A stretch of 64,000 nucleotides of DNA from Girardinichthys multiradiatus. Its lineage: Eukaryota > Chordata > Actinopteri > Cyprinodontiformes > Goodeidae. Numbering within the stretch: position 1 is the stretch's first letter; every line of letters begins with the position of its first letter. The translations under genes and the position numbers were made by a program. The notes beneath the pieces were generated by a model. That model saw only the letters and a program-made list of their open reading frames with translations, did no database searches and was not told the DNA's origin. Location: the NCBI RefSeq assembly GCF_021462225.1, contig NC_061795.1:3673001-3737000 (forward strand). The letters are read 5' to 3'. Positions 41,979 to 52,708 of the stretch are shown here, one piece after another.

Positions 41979-44009
41979 GTGTTTCACCATATTGTTAATC
42001 CTTATCTTCCTTTACAAGTACCTTTGAAAAGAATGGGAGATCAAAAGTTAGGACCCGGGCCCCTTAAGGGTTGGGTCATGGGAGGTATAGGTGCTGTATC
42101 ATTTTTCACTGTTACATTGATTGTAGGATTGTTGTGTGAACTTCCTTTCCAGACATGCTCCAGTCATCCCAGGATCAATAAAAGACAATCCAAACCCCAG
42201 GGTCCAGATAAATGCCTCCAGGCATTTGGGGGAATAGAATTAAATTACACTCTTGGTGCGACCACAACTTTCCAATTTGATCTCTGCAATTGTAGCTCTT
42301 ACCAAATCTCAGGCAGCACATGGTTGACGAGGCTCCACTATTACCTATGTGCTAATGTTGAACTCTCCACAAGTGAGTCCACAAGTGCAGATACAGCCAC
42401 CCCTTTGTGCGGTAGGGGGTGGAGAAATACTATATATTACAGCAGACCATGGAATACCAATATTTTTAACCCTGACCCGACACCTAAACTTGAAGCGCTA
42501 AACATATCCCTGATACGCGGTAGTTTACCGAATACCGCCTCAAACGGGCAACAGCCATTTCTTTTAACCCTTAAAGCCTTGACACACAACCCCCTAGGAA
42601 CACACAACGCCCATTTCATGTTTGGTCTTCGACGAGGATGGAACACACAGAATCCGGAAAGCATCATCAAGATAAATTTCGGAAATCACTCTAATCAGGC
42701 AGAGTCAGACAAGGGGAGGATAAAGATAGACTACAACACCTTAAAACCCATAGAAATTATCCAGATGGCTACGGGATATACTGAAGATAACCTCTGGCTC
42801 CAATGGATAGCTCAGACTGCCAAATAAAGTAAATCACATTGTGTGGCATGCGCGGCTGCAAGACCACATTTAACTACTGATCCTGCTCCTCTGTATCCAG
42901 AGGACCAGTGGGGTTATAGCTGTATGCTACAGCTGACTAAAGTGGCTACTCCCACAAACTGTACCACTTTGGCCAGTCCGTTCCCACCCATTGCCAATAA
43001 CACCGGAGCAGGCCCTTTCACCCCTCAATGAAGAAATGGTACATACACTTGCTTTAACTTCACTTCCACAACACCAAAGGCAAATGTAGGACAAATTCCT
43101 CGTGATTGGTGTAACATCATGGTGCCAGGCTCAGTGATAGGTCCCTGGGCAAGATCAGGACTCTACTATTATTGTGGAGGACATTGGCTATTAACTAGGA
43201 TTCAAAATAATACTATTGGAATGTGTGCCATGGTTAGGTTGCAGGCACCTCTCCTTCTGTTAGGTAAAGACTTTAAGTATCTTCCCTCGAAACATGCATA
43301 AAGCACGGCTCTCACTAGGCGACGGCGTAGACATGTCATGAAGCGGAGCACAAATGCATTTGACCTGACAGGAGGCTCGCCCACCTACATTGGAGTCCCC
43401 CGAGGCGTACCCAATGAGTATAAATTGGCGGACCAAGTCTCAGCAGGCTTCGAAAAAATTCCCATTATAGCAGCTTTTTTTCCGGTAACTCCCAATAAAA
43501 ATGTGGACCGCATTAATTACATACATTACAATGTTCTTCGAATGGCCAACCTCACTAGAGATGCTGTGGAGGACCTAGCTGAACAAACTGACCCCACATC
43601 CCTTATGGCAGTACAAAATAGGATGGCCCTGGACATGGTGTTAGCTGAAAAAGGGGGTGTATGTGCTATGTTTGGAGACATGTGTTGTACTTTCATACCC
43701 AATAATACCGCCCCTGATGGTTCCGTCTCAAAAGCGACAATGCATGAGCACTCAGAAATAGACAATCCGTTCGAAGACTGGATGACGGGCGTGTTTGGAC
43801 ACTGGAAAGGGTTGATTATGTCATTGTTTATATCCATTACTGTTTTTGTAGCTATTATGGTTACCTGTGGATGTTGCTATGTACCATGTATAAGATCTTT
43901 GATTGTTCGCTTTATTACTACAACCATTGAAGGGAAAACCGCACCTCCTCTTTCCCATATGATGCCTTTGCTTGCGGTAGATGCTAACGAGGAGGAGGAC
44001 GAAGATTAA
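41979..44009 (+). pseudogene. env: ERV-B env: gamma-type envelope with three in-frame stops
   Basis: Envelope glycoprotein readable in a single frame over about 676 codons, interrupted only by TAA 42825-42827, TGA 43029-43031 and TAA 43299-43301. The first ATG is at 41979; the ATG at 42033 is an alternative start before the hydrophobic leader (FFTVTLIVGLLCELPF). The surface subunit has many N-glycosylation sites. A five-arginine furin-like site lies at 43317-43331. In the transmembrane subunit QNRMALDMVL is followed by a CX6CC motif at 43662-43688, the gamma-type hallmark. The membrane span is near 43815-43880, with a cytoplasmic tail ending in acidic residues. No frameshift is seen, unlike gag and pol. 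Confidence 0.93.
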
Positions 44010-44354
44010 TCCGTAAGAGTAAGTTACAGGGCGTCTGATATGTATTACTGTCTAGGGAGCAGAAGGATGGTAGAATATTATATTGGCATATTTGGACAGA
44101 CTATGGAATAAAGCACGGATAGACACCCTCCAGTTAGAGGGGTCAATACTCCCTGTGAAGACTTAGAAGGTTGTAAGCATCCTTGGGACTACAAAGGCCG
44201 GACAGGCAATAGTCCCTGGGCACATGGCATGGCATTGAAGGCAGGGTCAAAAAGCATGATGACGAAAATTTCCTTCTGCTCCACAGGTTGTAATGACTGT
44301 TCAAATCTTTTATGAAGCATCTTCAAGTAAGTGGTGAAGTCTTAGGAGACTTCA
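44010..44354 (+). other. ERV-B 3' untranslated stretch
   Basis: Noncoding sequence between the env stop and the polypurine tract. No motif recognised. Confidence 0.6.
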
Positions 44355-44366
44355 AAAGGGGGAAAT
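44355..44366 (+). promoter_or_regulatory. ERV-B polypurine tract
   Basis: AAAAGGGGGAAA lies directly before the 3' LTR, separated by one T. Confidence 0.85.
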
Positions 44367-44897
44367 TGTGGAGATATATTATGTGTGTGCATCATTATTA
44401 TTACTATGTTCATAACCAGTGTGGGAAATAAAATGTGTAACATGTGTTAGTATAAAGACATTGTGTATTGTGTGGTCTGCAAAAGTATTTCTCACAGGGA
44501 GGTGAAGTGGAAAATTACTGGGAACTGAAGGTGTGTGAAAAATAGAGACTGACTTACTCCCTTCTCATATCAGTAGAAAACATGGTGCAGGTGCAGGACA
44601 ATGACTGTCTAAATATGGTAAAGCCGGAAAAGTGTGTACGTGACTACATGTGAGAAATAACTGTAAACAGGGCACTGCCAATTTTAATGTGTGTTTTAAT
44701 AAAAACAATGAGCCCAGTGAGAAGCTCTGAAGTCGTCTCGGTGTGTGTCCTGATCACATGAGAGCTTCCCCTGATCCAGGTACTTTGAATGACATACAGC
44801 TGTTTCCGTGTGATTTATTCTAATGTGTTGTGAATTCCTCCAGGTTACGGTGAATAAACGAAGGCGCAGAAGGCCTCTTTAAAGGGGTACTTCAACA
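44367..44897 (+). repeat. ERV-B 3' LTR
   Basis: 531 bp with the same ends as the 5' LTR. An AATAAA hexamer lies at 44698-44703. It is followed at once by AAGG and the resumed gypsy-A reverse transcriptase. Confidence 0.95.
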
Positions 44898-45925
44898 AAG
44901 GTCATGCCATTTGGACTTACTAACGCTCCTGCAGTTTTTCAGGCATTGGTCAATGACGTTCTAAGAGACATGGTAGGTCAATTCGTATTTGTTTATCTTG
45001 ATGACATACTGATTTATTCTCAATATCTGGAAACCCACAGAAAACATGTCAGCTGTTCTCCTGCGTCTTCTCCAAAACCAGTTGTTCGTCAAGGCAGGGA
45101 AATGTGAGTTCCACATAACTACCACTTCCTTTTTGGGCTTCATCATTTCCCCAGATCAAGTGCTTGTCAATCCCTCCAAGGTTAAGGCTGTATTGGAATG
45201 GCCTGTTCCAACTGACCACAAGCAGCTTCAAAGATTTCTGGGCTTTGCAAACTTCTATGGGAGGTTTATTAGAAATTACAGCCTGGTTGCTACTCCCCTA
45301 AACGCTCTTACTTCTTCCAAGGTGAAATTTGTGTGGAATAAGGATGCAGAGAAGGCCTTCGATAAGTTAAAGGAACTCTTCACGTCAGCTCCAGTGTTAC
45401 GGTCTCCTGACCCAGAGAGACTGTTTATTGTGGAGGTGGATGCCTCAAGCACTGGGGTCGGAGCTGTATTAAGCCAAAGAGTTGAGGATGATCGTGTTCA
45501 CCCATGTGCCTTCTTTTCAAGGACTCTGTCACAGGCTGAGCGGAATTATGACGTGGGAGACAGAGAGTTATTGGCTGTCAAGTTGTCATTGACAGAGTGG
45601 AGACATTGGCTGGAGGGTACTAAGGAGCCATTTATGGTGTGGACTGACCATAAGAACTTGGAGTACCTAAATCAACAAAACGGCTAAACCTCAGACAGGC
45701 TAGGTGGGCTTTGTTTTTTGGTCGTTTTAATTTCTCCCTATCTTACAGGCCAGGGAGTAAAAATGGCAAACATGACGCCCTATCATGGATTCAAGAGCCT
45801 GAAGAATCTCAGTCTGCGGGTGAAGAGGAGTTTATCCTTCCTGAAACCGTGAGGTTGTCTGTGTCCCGAGTGGAGGTGGAAAGGGAGATCCAGGAAGCCA
45901 TTAGAGATCTGCCTATCCCACCATT
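44898..45925 (+). pseudogene. pol: Gypsy-A reverse transcriptase (3' part) and RNase H
   Basis: Continuation of the gene cut at 35593. It resumes with [13 protein letters not shown] and carries the catalytic YLDD at 44994-45005. A frameshift near 45040 leads to the next open part (45046-45687) with [12 protein letters not shown] and the RNase H motifs [14 protein letters not shown] and DRELLAVK. Two more small shifts near 45685-45710 precede the end of RNase H (LSYRPGSKNGKHDALSW). The element breaks off at about 45925 at a LINE tail; integrase, chromodomain and 3' LTR are missing. Confidence 0.93.
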
Positions 45926-46240
45926 CAATTCAATTCAATTCAAAAATACTTTATTGATACCAAAGGGAAATTAAATGTTGTTATAGCTCATATTATGAAG
46001 GTTTCCTCAAAGAGCCGTTGTAGATGCTGATGGCTGTGGGCAGGAAGGATCTCCTGTAGCGCTCCGTCTTACATCAGATCTGAAGAAGCCTCTGACTGAA
46101 GACACTCTGTTGTTGTAGGACAGTCTCATGAAGAGGATGCTCAGGGTTCTTCATAATGTTCTTCATTTTATGAAGAATCCTTCTTTCCACAATGATCTCC
46201 AGAGGTTCCAGAGGAGTGACAGTCATGGGCACTCACTGAA
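45926..46240 (-). mobile_element. LINE 3' fragment with TTGAA-type tail
   Basis: Begins with ATTCAATTCAATTCAATTC, which on the minus strand is a (TTGAA)n tail. The adjoining minus-strand sequence encodes a decayed reverse-transcriptase C-terminal segment (ERYRRSFLPTAIS near 46060). It is a 5'-truncated non-LTR retrotransposon whose insertion marks the end of gypsy-A. Confidence 0.7.
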
Positions 46241-47050
46241 GTTTAAGTAGAGAAGCTGGGTCACTGGTAGGTCCAAACTTTTTAAATACTAATAATGTTT
46301 GGCTTTCACTGGTATGAAATTGTTGTAATACAATCCTTCTAAGAAATTTAAAAATCTATGAATCCTTCTAAGAAATCTAAAAATCTCTGGTCATTGGTGT
46401 AAAAACAGCTGTAGTCAAATTTTCAAATACTAATAATATTTGCTTTTGCTGGTAAGCCTTCTGAGAAATCTGAAAATCTATGAAAAGTAATGAAATCATA
46501 CATTTAGGTAAAGTGAGATAGGAGGGGAAAAAATCATATTTCAGACTCTATGAAATAGTACAAACCTCAGCAGGGGTAAGCGACACTCACATAAGTAAAG
46601 ATTTAGCAAGGGTACGGTGGAATCTTGAGGGTGCGAATATATAAGTCTGAGTGTGTTTGCAAGAATTAGACTGTCAACACCAATAGAAGCACCAATGTCC
46701 TTGAGAAGAGAGGTGGAAGTTTTATCAATCGGCCGCATAGTCCTATCAGCACACAGCTGGTTGGGGAGTGCTGGGGAAGAGCGTCGTGTTTATATAACAT
46801 CCAGGAGATATTTTGTCGATAGCCAGTTAGCAGAAGTTGCCAAAGCCACATTGGGGCGCCAGATTTAGAAAAACAATGAATGTTGTGGTTCAGGCAGTTG
46901 TGAATTTCCAACTACCTTACGTTATACTGGTATGTCTTAATTTCGAATCCAAATAGCCAAATTTCTGGAATTTTGATCTGGAGCGTACAACTTCTCCAAG
47001 ACTATATCCTTTAACCTCTGAGTCCAACCGCTGCCAGGCTGCGATTCTGT
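46241..47050. other. No gene; locally repeated sequence
   Basis: Phrases such as CCTTCTAAGAAATCTAAAAATC and AAATACTAATAAT recur with variation between 46270 and 46480. On the minus strand 46861-46846 reads TGGCGCCCCAATGTGG, close to a tRNA-Lys primer-binding site, but no LTR boundary could be fixed beside it. Confidence 0.4.
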
Positions 47051-47052
47051 AC

Positions 47053-47090
47053 AAGGTAAGGTAAGGTAAGGTAAGGTAAGGTAAGTTTAT
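47053..47090. repeat. AAGGT pentanucleotide repeat, tail of L2-like LINE
   Basis: Seven to eight AAGGT units. With the adjoining TTTATTTATATAGCGCC (47091 on) this is, on the minus strand, the 3' end and tail of the LINE that follows. Confidence 0.85.
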
Positions 47091-47304
47091 TTATATAGCG
47101 CCTTTCAGCAACGAGACACTCAAAGCGCTGTACATACAATTACAATACAATGACAAAGCAAATAAACACAGATACAGACACAGAAAAACAAATCAAATGA
47201 TAAAATCAAACAACAGAGGTAATTTAAAAAAGTAAAATAAAATAAAATTAAGAGAATGGAATGATTGACAAGAAAATTAAAAGAAAATTGGACTGAAAAC
47301 ACAA

Positions 47305-47580
47305 CTAGTCAGTCAGTCAGTCAGTCATTTTCTACCGCTTATTCCATAGTGGGTCGCGGGGGAGCTGGTGCCTATCTCCAGCAGTCTATGGGCGAGAGGC
47401 AGGGTACACCCTGGACAGATCGCCAATCCATCGCAGGGCAACACACAAACAACCATGCACACACTCATACACCTAAGGTCAATTTAGAGTGACCAATTAA
47501 CCTAACAGGCATGTCTTTGGACTGTGGGAGGAAGCCGGAGTACCCAGTGAGAACCCACGCATGCACGGGGAGAACATGCC
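47305..47580. repeat. Common teleost interspersed repeat inside LINE 3' region
   Basis: Starts with four to five AGTC units, then TTTTCTACCGCTTATTCC, GGTGCCTATCTCCAGCAG, GGGCGAGAGGCAGGGTACACC, and ends near CGCATGCACGGGGAGAACATG. The text is recognised as a widespread fish repeat; a shorter relative is at 5265-5340. The repeated CATGCCTAAAT at its right edge may be a target duplication. Confidence 0.7.
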
Positions 47581-47590
47581 TAAATCATGC

Positions 47591-50280
47591 CTAAATGGCA
47601 CAGTCAAAGGCCACTCTAAACAAATAAGTTTTTAATTTTGATTTAAAGCAACTTAGGGTTTCGGCGCTTTTACAGTTTTCTAGCAGTTTATTCCAGATTA
47701 GTGGAGCATAAGAACTAAAAGCTGCTTCTCCATGTTTAGTTCTGGTTCTGGCTATGCATAGTAGATTTGAGCCAGAAGACCTGAGAGGTCTGGGTGGTTG
47801 ATCCACTGACAACAAGTCTGTAATATATTTTGGTGCTAAGCCATTCAGTGATTTATAGACTAACAGAAGTATTTTAAACTCTATTCTCTGAGCTACAGGG
47901 AGCCAGTGTAGGGACTTTAGAACCGGGATACTGTGCTCCACTTTGTTAGTTCTAGTGAGGACGTGGGCAGCAGCGTTCTGGACCAACTGCAGCTGTCCGA
48001 TCGACTTTTTAGGCAGACCTGTGAAGACACCGTTGCAGTAATCAATTCTACTAAAGATGAACGCATGAATTAGTTTTTCAAGGTCCTGCTGAGACATTAG
48101 TCCTTTAATCCTGGAGATGTTCTTTAGGTGATAGAAGGCCGACCTAGTTACTACCTTTATGTGCCCCTGAAGGCTCAGGTCTGAGTCCATCACTACACCC
48201 AGGTTTTGAGCCTGACTGGTGGTTTCTAGCTGTATTAACTGAAGCTGTGTGCTAACTTTTAAACGCTCTTCCTTTGGTCCAAAGATTATTACTTCAGTTT
48301 TGTTTTGATTCAGTTGAAGAAAATTTAGGCCCATCCATGCATTGATTTCTTCTAAGCATTTACCCAGCGCTTGAATGGGTTCATGGTCACCTGGTGACAT
48401 CGTAACGTATAGCTGTGTGTCATCTGCATAGTTATGATAACTTACATTGTTGTTTATTAAAATCTGAGTTAGGGGGAGCATGTAGATATTGAATAGGAGG
48501 GGCCCTAAGATGGACCCTTGGGGAACGCCACATTTGATTTTTGTGGTCTCTGATGTAAAGATATCTACTGACACAAAAAAGTCCCTGTCCTTCAAGTAGG
48601 ATTTAAACCAATTGAGTGCTGTACCAGAAAGGCCGACACAGTTTTCCAGTCCGGTCCAAAAATACCAGCACTGTGGTTCTTCCACAGTCTGCATTTATAC
48701 AGATGTCATTGAACACCTTGACAAGAGCAGTCTCTGTACTGTGGTGAGCACAGTAGCCTGACTGGAAGACATCGAAGCGGTTGGTCATTGTTAGGAAGTT
48801 GTTTAACTGCTAAAACACAGCTTTTCAATAATTTTACTGATGAAGGGGAGGTTTGATATAGGCCTGTAGTTCTGTAGTAGCAGCTTGTGCAAGTTGCTCT
48901 TTTTCAATAGAGGTTTGATAATTGCTGTTTTAGGGCCTGGGGAAAAACACCTGACAAAAGGGACGTGTTTATTATTTGTGTTAAAACAGATGTTATTAGA
49001 GGCAAAGCTTTCTTAAGGAAGGCTGTGGGTAAAACATCGAGACAGCAGGAAGAAGAACTTAGTTGCTGTACGATTTCTTCTAAGATTTTGCAGTTTATTT
49101 GGTGAAATTGGGAAATTTTGTTAAAATCAGTTCTAGTTGGAGACAACATTGGTATTGGAGTTGATGTGGATGTGCTGACTGCCCCTCTGATCTTTTGGGT
49201 TTTTTCAGTAAAGAATTTAGCAAATTCATTGCAGGCCCTGGTAGAGTGGAGTTCAGATGCTACAGTTACAGGAGGGTTTGTTAACCTGTCGACCGTGGCA
49301 AATAATGCACGAGCATTGTTAATGTTTTTGCTGATGATCTCAGAGAAGAAGGATTCAATTGCATTTTTCAGTTGTAGGTTATATCTGTATAGTCTCTTTT
49401 TTAAGGGCAGCGCCTGTGAGTGGGCAGCAAAGCCTCGGTGACCTGTCCCCCCCTTTTGGATGGGTTGTACTGGAATTCTAATTTCCCCTCGGGGATCAAT
49501 AAAGTATCTTTGAATTGAATTGAACTGAACATCAGTTACAGACACCTTGGAAATGTTTAGACCCTTAGTGATGATCAAGGTCCAAAATATGTCCCTGTTT
49601 GTGCATTTGCTGTTTAACATGTTGAGTCAAACCAAAAGTTCTAAGAGTGTCACATAGATCTATTGCACTTCTGTCTTCAGGATTGTCCATGTGAATGTTG
49701 AAGTCTCCCACAATAATTAAACAGTCATAATCAACACATATCACAGATAAAAGCTCATTAAAATCACTAAAAAAGTTTGTTCTGGGCTTAGGGGGCCTGT
49801 AAATATTCAAAAACATGGTTTGGACCAGGCTTTTTACCTGGAGACCCAAATATTCAAAAGAGTCAAATTTGCCCACAAATACTTTTTTACACTCTAACAA
49901 ATCTTTAAACAAAGTGGCCACACCTCCACCTTTTCTTTGCTGTCTGCTCTCACAAAGAAAATTGTAGTTCGGAGGCGTCGCCTCTATCAGAATGGGAGCT
50001 TCATTAAATTCATGTAACCATGTTTCTGTTAAAAACATAACATCAAGATCGTTGTCAGTAATGAAGTCATTGATAAAAAATTATTTTCCTGACAGAGATC
50101 TAATGTTCAGTAAAGCCAGTTTATATGACTTAGTTGTTGATATTAACTCTGTGTCTGGTTGTACCTGACAGTTTATGGCTTTTGTTGATTGTTTATTACT
50201 GTCTCTTATCCTTTTGGCTTTGTTCTTTCTGTCACGTATAAGCACAGAGATTTTACAACTATCTCCTATTAGGGACACAG
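47591..50280 (-). pseudogene. L2-like LINE ORF2 (endonuclease-reverse transcriptase), frameshifted
   Basis: The apurinic-type endonuclease starts near 50130 (LALLNIRSLS) and continues at 49565-50038 with LTETWL, GGGVATLF, NIYRPPK and VGDFNIHMD. The linker and start of RT are at 48904-49439. The reverse transcriptase at 47591-48694 has [13 protein letters not shown], the catalytic YADDTQLY near 48410-48432 and the [10 protein letters not shown]...[24 protein letters not shown]-terminal region. Frameshifts lie near 50090, between the endonuclease and linker, and around 48690-48900. It is about 890 codons in total, close to the usual ORF2 size. Confidence 0.9.
49440..49530 (+). mobile_element. 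Short retroposon tail inserted in LINE ORF2
   Basis: Text CTAATTTCCCCTCGGGGATC, then AATAAAGTATC and a (TTGAA)n tail, in the plus direction and opposite to the LINE. It adds about 30 unrelated codons to the minus-strand frame. A 5'-truncated LINE or SINE 3' end is the likely source. Confidence 0.65.
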
Positions 50281-50793
50281 GTCTTTCCTGGACATGCTCA
50301 TTTCTGATAGAATTACCACTGCTGCCCAGATTGTATCACAGAGAAGTGATTTGAAGGTCCTGATTAGGAGGAGATAGATTAGGAGGTGGTGGAGGTCTGC
50401 GGCATTTGGAAGATGTTGGTTTAGTAGCAGGGCCTCGGCCACAGAGGGTGTTGAATGGAGAAGAAGTCAGAGCCATCTGGGTCCCGATTTTAAGAGCTCC
50501 TTTCATGTTATCAGAATCCAGTAAAGCAAAAAGCGGGCTCAGTGGGGAGACGGGAGAGTTCTGTGCAGTCTGGGTCGGGGTCTGGGGTGAGGGGGGTGTC
50601 GGACTGGGTTTGGGGGGATGGGGGAATAATGGAGGGATCCACTTCTCCTGTGGATTTCGACGGGGAGACCTTTTGTGATGACCTCTCTTTTTCAGCCAAC
50701 TGACTGATTGTTTCTGCTGGAGCTGTTGGAGGCAGCGTTATCATTGTTGTTGATACTCCATGTTTTCTGCTGAAGGTCGAAGCTGCTGGCAGA

Positions 50794-51480
50794 TTATTTA
50801 CTGACTAGATTATTTACTGAATATTTACTGAAGAGATTAGATGTGAGACGTCTGGCTCCTGGCTTGTTCAAACAGAAACCATCTTGCTTGAAGAGTGTTC
50901 TTTTTTCCCAAAAAATATTAAAGTTGTCGATGAAGTTCACAGGTGTGGTGGCACATCTTTTTTTCAACCACTTATTAATCATCAGAAGTCTAGAAAAAGC
51001 CTCATCTCCACAGAAAATCGGTGCAAAGGGTCCGCTGAGAAACACCTTGAGATTGAGACCTCCAACAATATTCAGAAGACGAATGAAATCCTCCTTCAGT
51101 CTTTCTGATTTTTTCTTAGCTATGTCATCCATGGCTCCACAGTGTATAATAAGGTTTTCTAGAGATGGGTGCTTTTCTGTGATTGCAAGAATATTCTCTG
51201 AGATATCAGAGACCACGTTACTGGTACCAATTATAACTTCTGTGTTTTTCTTGTTGCAGAAGTTTTTAATCCCATCCACAGCTGTGTTGCCCACTATTAG
51301 GTTTCTTGGTCTGGTGGGGCGCTTTTTCTCTGGCAATTTAGGAGAAGACTGTTTAGAATGAAGGTTGTTCTCAAACCTTTTATTGATCCCAGAAGATGGA
51401 TAATTTTCCTGGTTTTCATACTGTAGTGGAGCAAATCTGTTCTGGAGGAGAACTCCATTATTTCCAGCTGTCTCACTCAT
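50794..51480 (-). pseudogene. L2-like LINE ORF1, esterase (SGNH)-like domain
   Basis: An uninterrupted minus-strand frame of 228 residues. The second half has the block pattern of SGNH hydrolases: LIVGNTAVDGI (block I position, where GDS is expected), NLIIHCGAMDD (HxGxND-like) and DGFCLNKPGARRL (catalytic D-x-x-H position, with Cys for His-like placement). Several catalytic positions appear substituted. Esterase-type ORF1 proteins are known from CR1/L2-type LINEs. The frame is open, but the N-terminal part of ORF1 lies in another frame (51607-51873). Confidence 0.7.
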
Positions 51481-51606
51481 ATCAGTTGTTGTGACAGCAG
51501 CTCGCTGTCGAAGTCTCCTTTTCCCAGGGGAAACGGGGGCATTTCTCTGTAATTCTGGCCATTCTAATCTATTTAATTGCTGAGATCTTCCAGTGAGTCG
51601 TCCACC

Positions 51607-51873
51607 TTAATTTTTTGGGGATTCCCCTAAAACATGCCAGGGGGGTCTGCCGGTAGGTTTATTCTCAGTGTTCTGATTGCCGGCTGAGTTGTTGAGCTGG
51701 CTGTCACAGTTTGGGATCACAGGCAAAGTTGAATCATTGTTGTACCCCATAATCACCTCCACATTCACTTCTAGTCGGTGGATTTTCATCTCCAAAACAG
51801 CCAATTTCTGTAAAATTATGTCGAAGTCCTCTGTGGTGAAGGGAGGCATTTTGTGCTGATTAGCTGGTGTCAA
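51607..51873 (-). pseudogene. L2-like LINE ORF1, N-terminal coiled-coil part
   Basis: 88 residues with a heptad-like stretch (DFDIILQKLAVLEMKIHRLE). It lies upstream of the esterase-like part on the same strand and is separated from it by stops at 51481-51606. Probably the start of ORF1. Confidence 0.55.
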
Positions 51874-52449
51874 CTTGTCCTGCTTTCGAGTTCGATTATA
51901 AAAACATCAAAGTCCTTAAAAAAATAAAAAATAATAATAATAATCCTTGGGAGTTGCTGGTAAGAAGTTGTTTTAGTCCAATATTTCCGTAATTTTGGCT
52001 AAGAGATAAAAAGTTTATTTTTTTCATTTGGTGCGGTTTGTTTTCACATTGTACTTTTTGCAAGTGAACTATTACTTGTAAACAAAGCCACGCAGGTGAC
52101 AATCATGGATCCCATTGGAGAGAAATGACGGGGGCGGGACAGAGCACAGACCCGGAAATTTAGGAAAACAGCTGTAGACGTACTGCGTGCAGCACCTGTG
52201 TTCTGCATATTTGTGCTGTTAATTACAGCTGCAATATTATTGTGAGGCTGAAGAGCAGCTCATTCAACACAGACTATTAGACGTTCTATTTATAATTTTG
52301 GAACCCTGTCGGAGAATGCGTGCTGAACGCCGACATTCTCTACGTGCCTTGTCCCACAACAAGCCGGTAGCATTGCTAAGCAACACACAGCTTATCAGGT
52401 ATGATTACCTTACAACACACACCTTTGCTACCAGCTACGGTGGCTTTTT
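51874..52449. other. LINE 5' flank and unassigned sequence
   Basis: This presumably includes the LINE 5' untranslated region. An ATA/ATT-rich run lies near 51928-51945. No gene recognised. Confidence 0.4.
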
Positions 52450-52708
52450 ATGTCCAAAGAGACATACGCTTATTGTAGTTGGTTCGGATCGGGGCCGGTT
52501 TGTATTCAGACCATAAGCAAACTGCACCAGAGTCTGTTTGGAAGTGGACCGAGACCACCTCAAAAAGTGGGTCTCGGTCCGGTTGTTTGTTCCAGACCAG
52601 AGTTCGCTTGAGTTTATTCACACCTGCACAAAAGGTCCGGACCAAGGGGGGAAACGAACTGTGGTCCATTTAAAGTGGACCAAAAGTGGCAAGTGTGAAT
52701 ACACCCTA
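52450..52708. mobile_element. Possible MITE end
   Basis: Contains GGACCGAGACC, TGGGTCTCGGTCC and GGTCCGGACC inverted motifs and ends AAGTGTGAATACACCCT, the style of a fish non-autonomous DNA transposon terminus. The left end was not located. Confidence 0.4.

Larger units (their letters stand above)
35594..44897 (+). mobile_element. ERV-B: complete-length provirus, defective
   Basis: A 9304-bp endogenous provirus with LTRs of equal length (531 bp), a primer-binding site, gag, pro, pol, env and a polypurine tract in canonical order. It is flanked by AAGG at 35590-35593 and 44898-44901, and removing the provirus plus one AAGG restores continuity of the surrounding gypsy-A reverse transcriptase. 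The 4-bp duplication and the gamma-type env suit a gamma/epsilon-like fish ERV. All genes carry stops, frameshifts or deletions, so it is not competent. Confidence 0.95.
47053..52130 (-). mobile_element. Near full-length L2-like LINE
   Basis: A non-LTR retrotransposon on the minus strand of about 5 kb. In order it has a 5' region (above 51873), ORF1 with an esterase-like domain, ORF2 with an endonuclease and reverse transcriptase, then a 3' end in GGCGCTATATAAATAAA and a TTACC tail. Secondary insertions lie at 47305-47580 and 49440-49530. The exact 5' end is uncertain. Confidence 0.85.

Noticed and set aside
47265..47492. 75-residue frame near the AGTC repeat
   Set aside because: It spans the boundary between LINE 3' sequence and a dispersed repeat, so it cannot be a gene.
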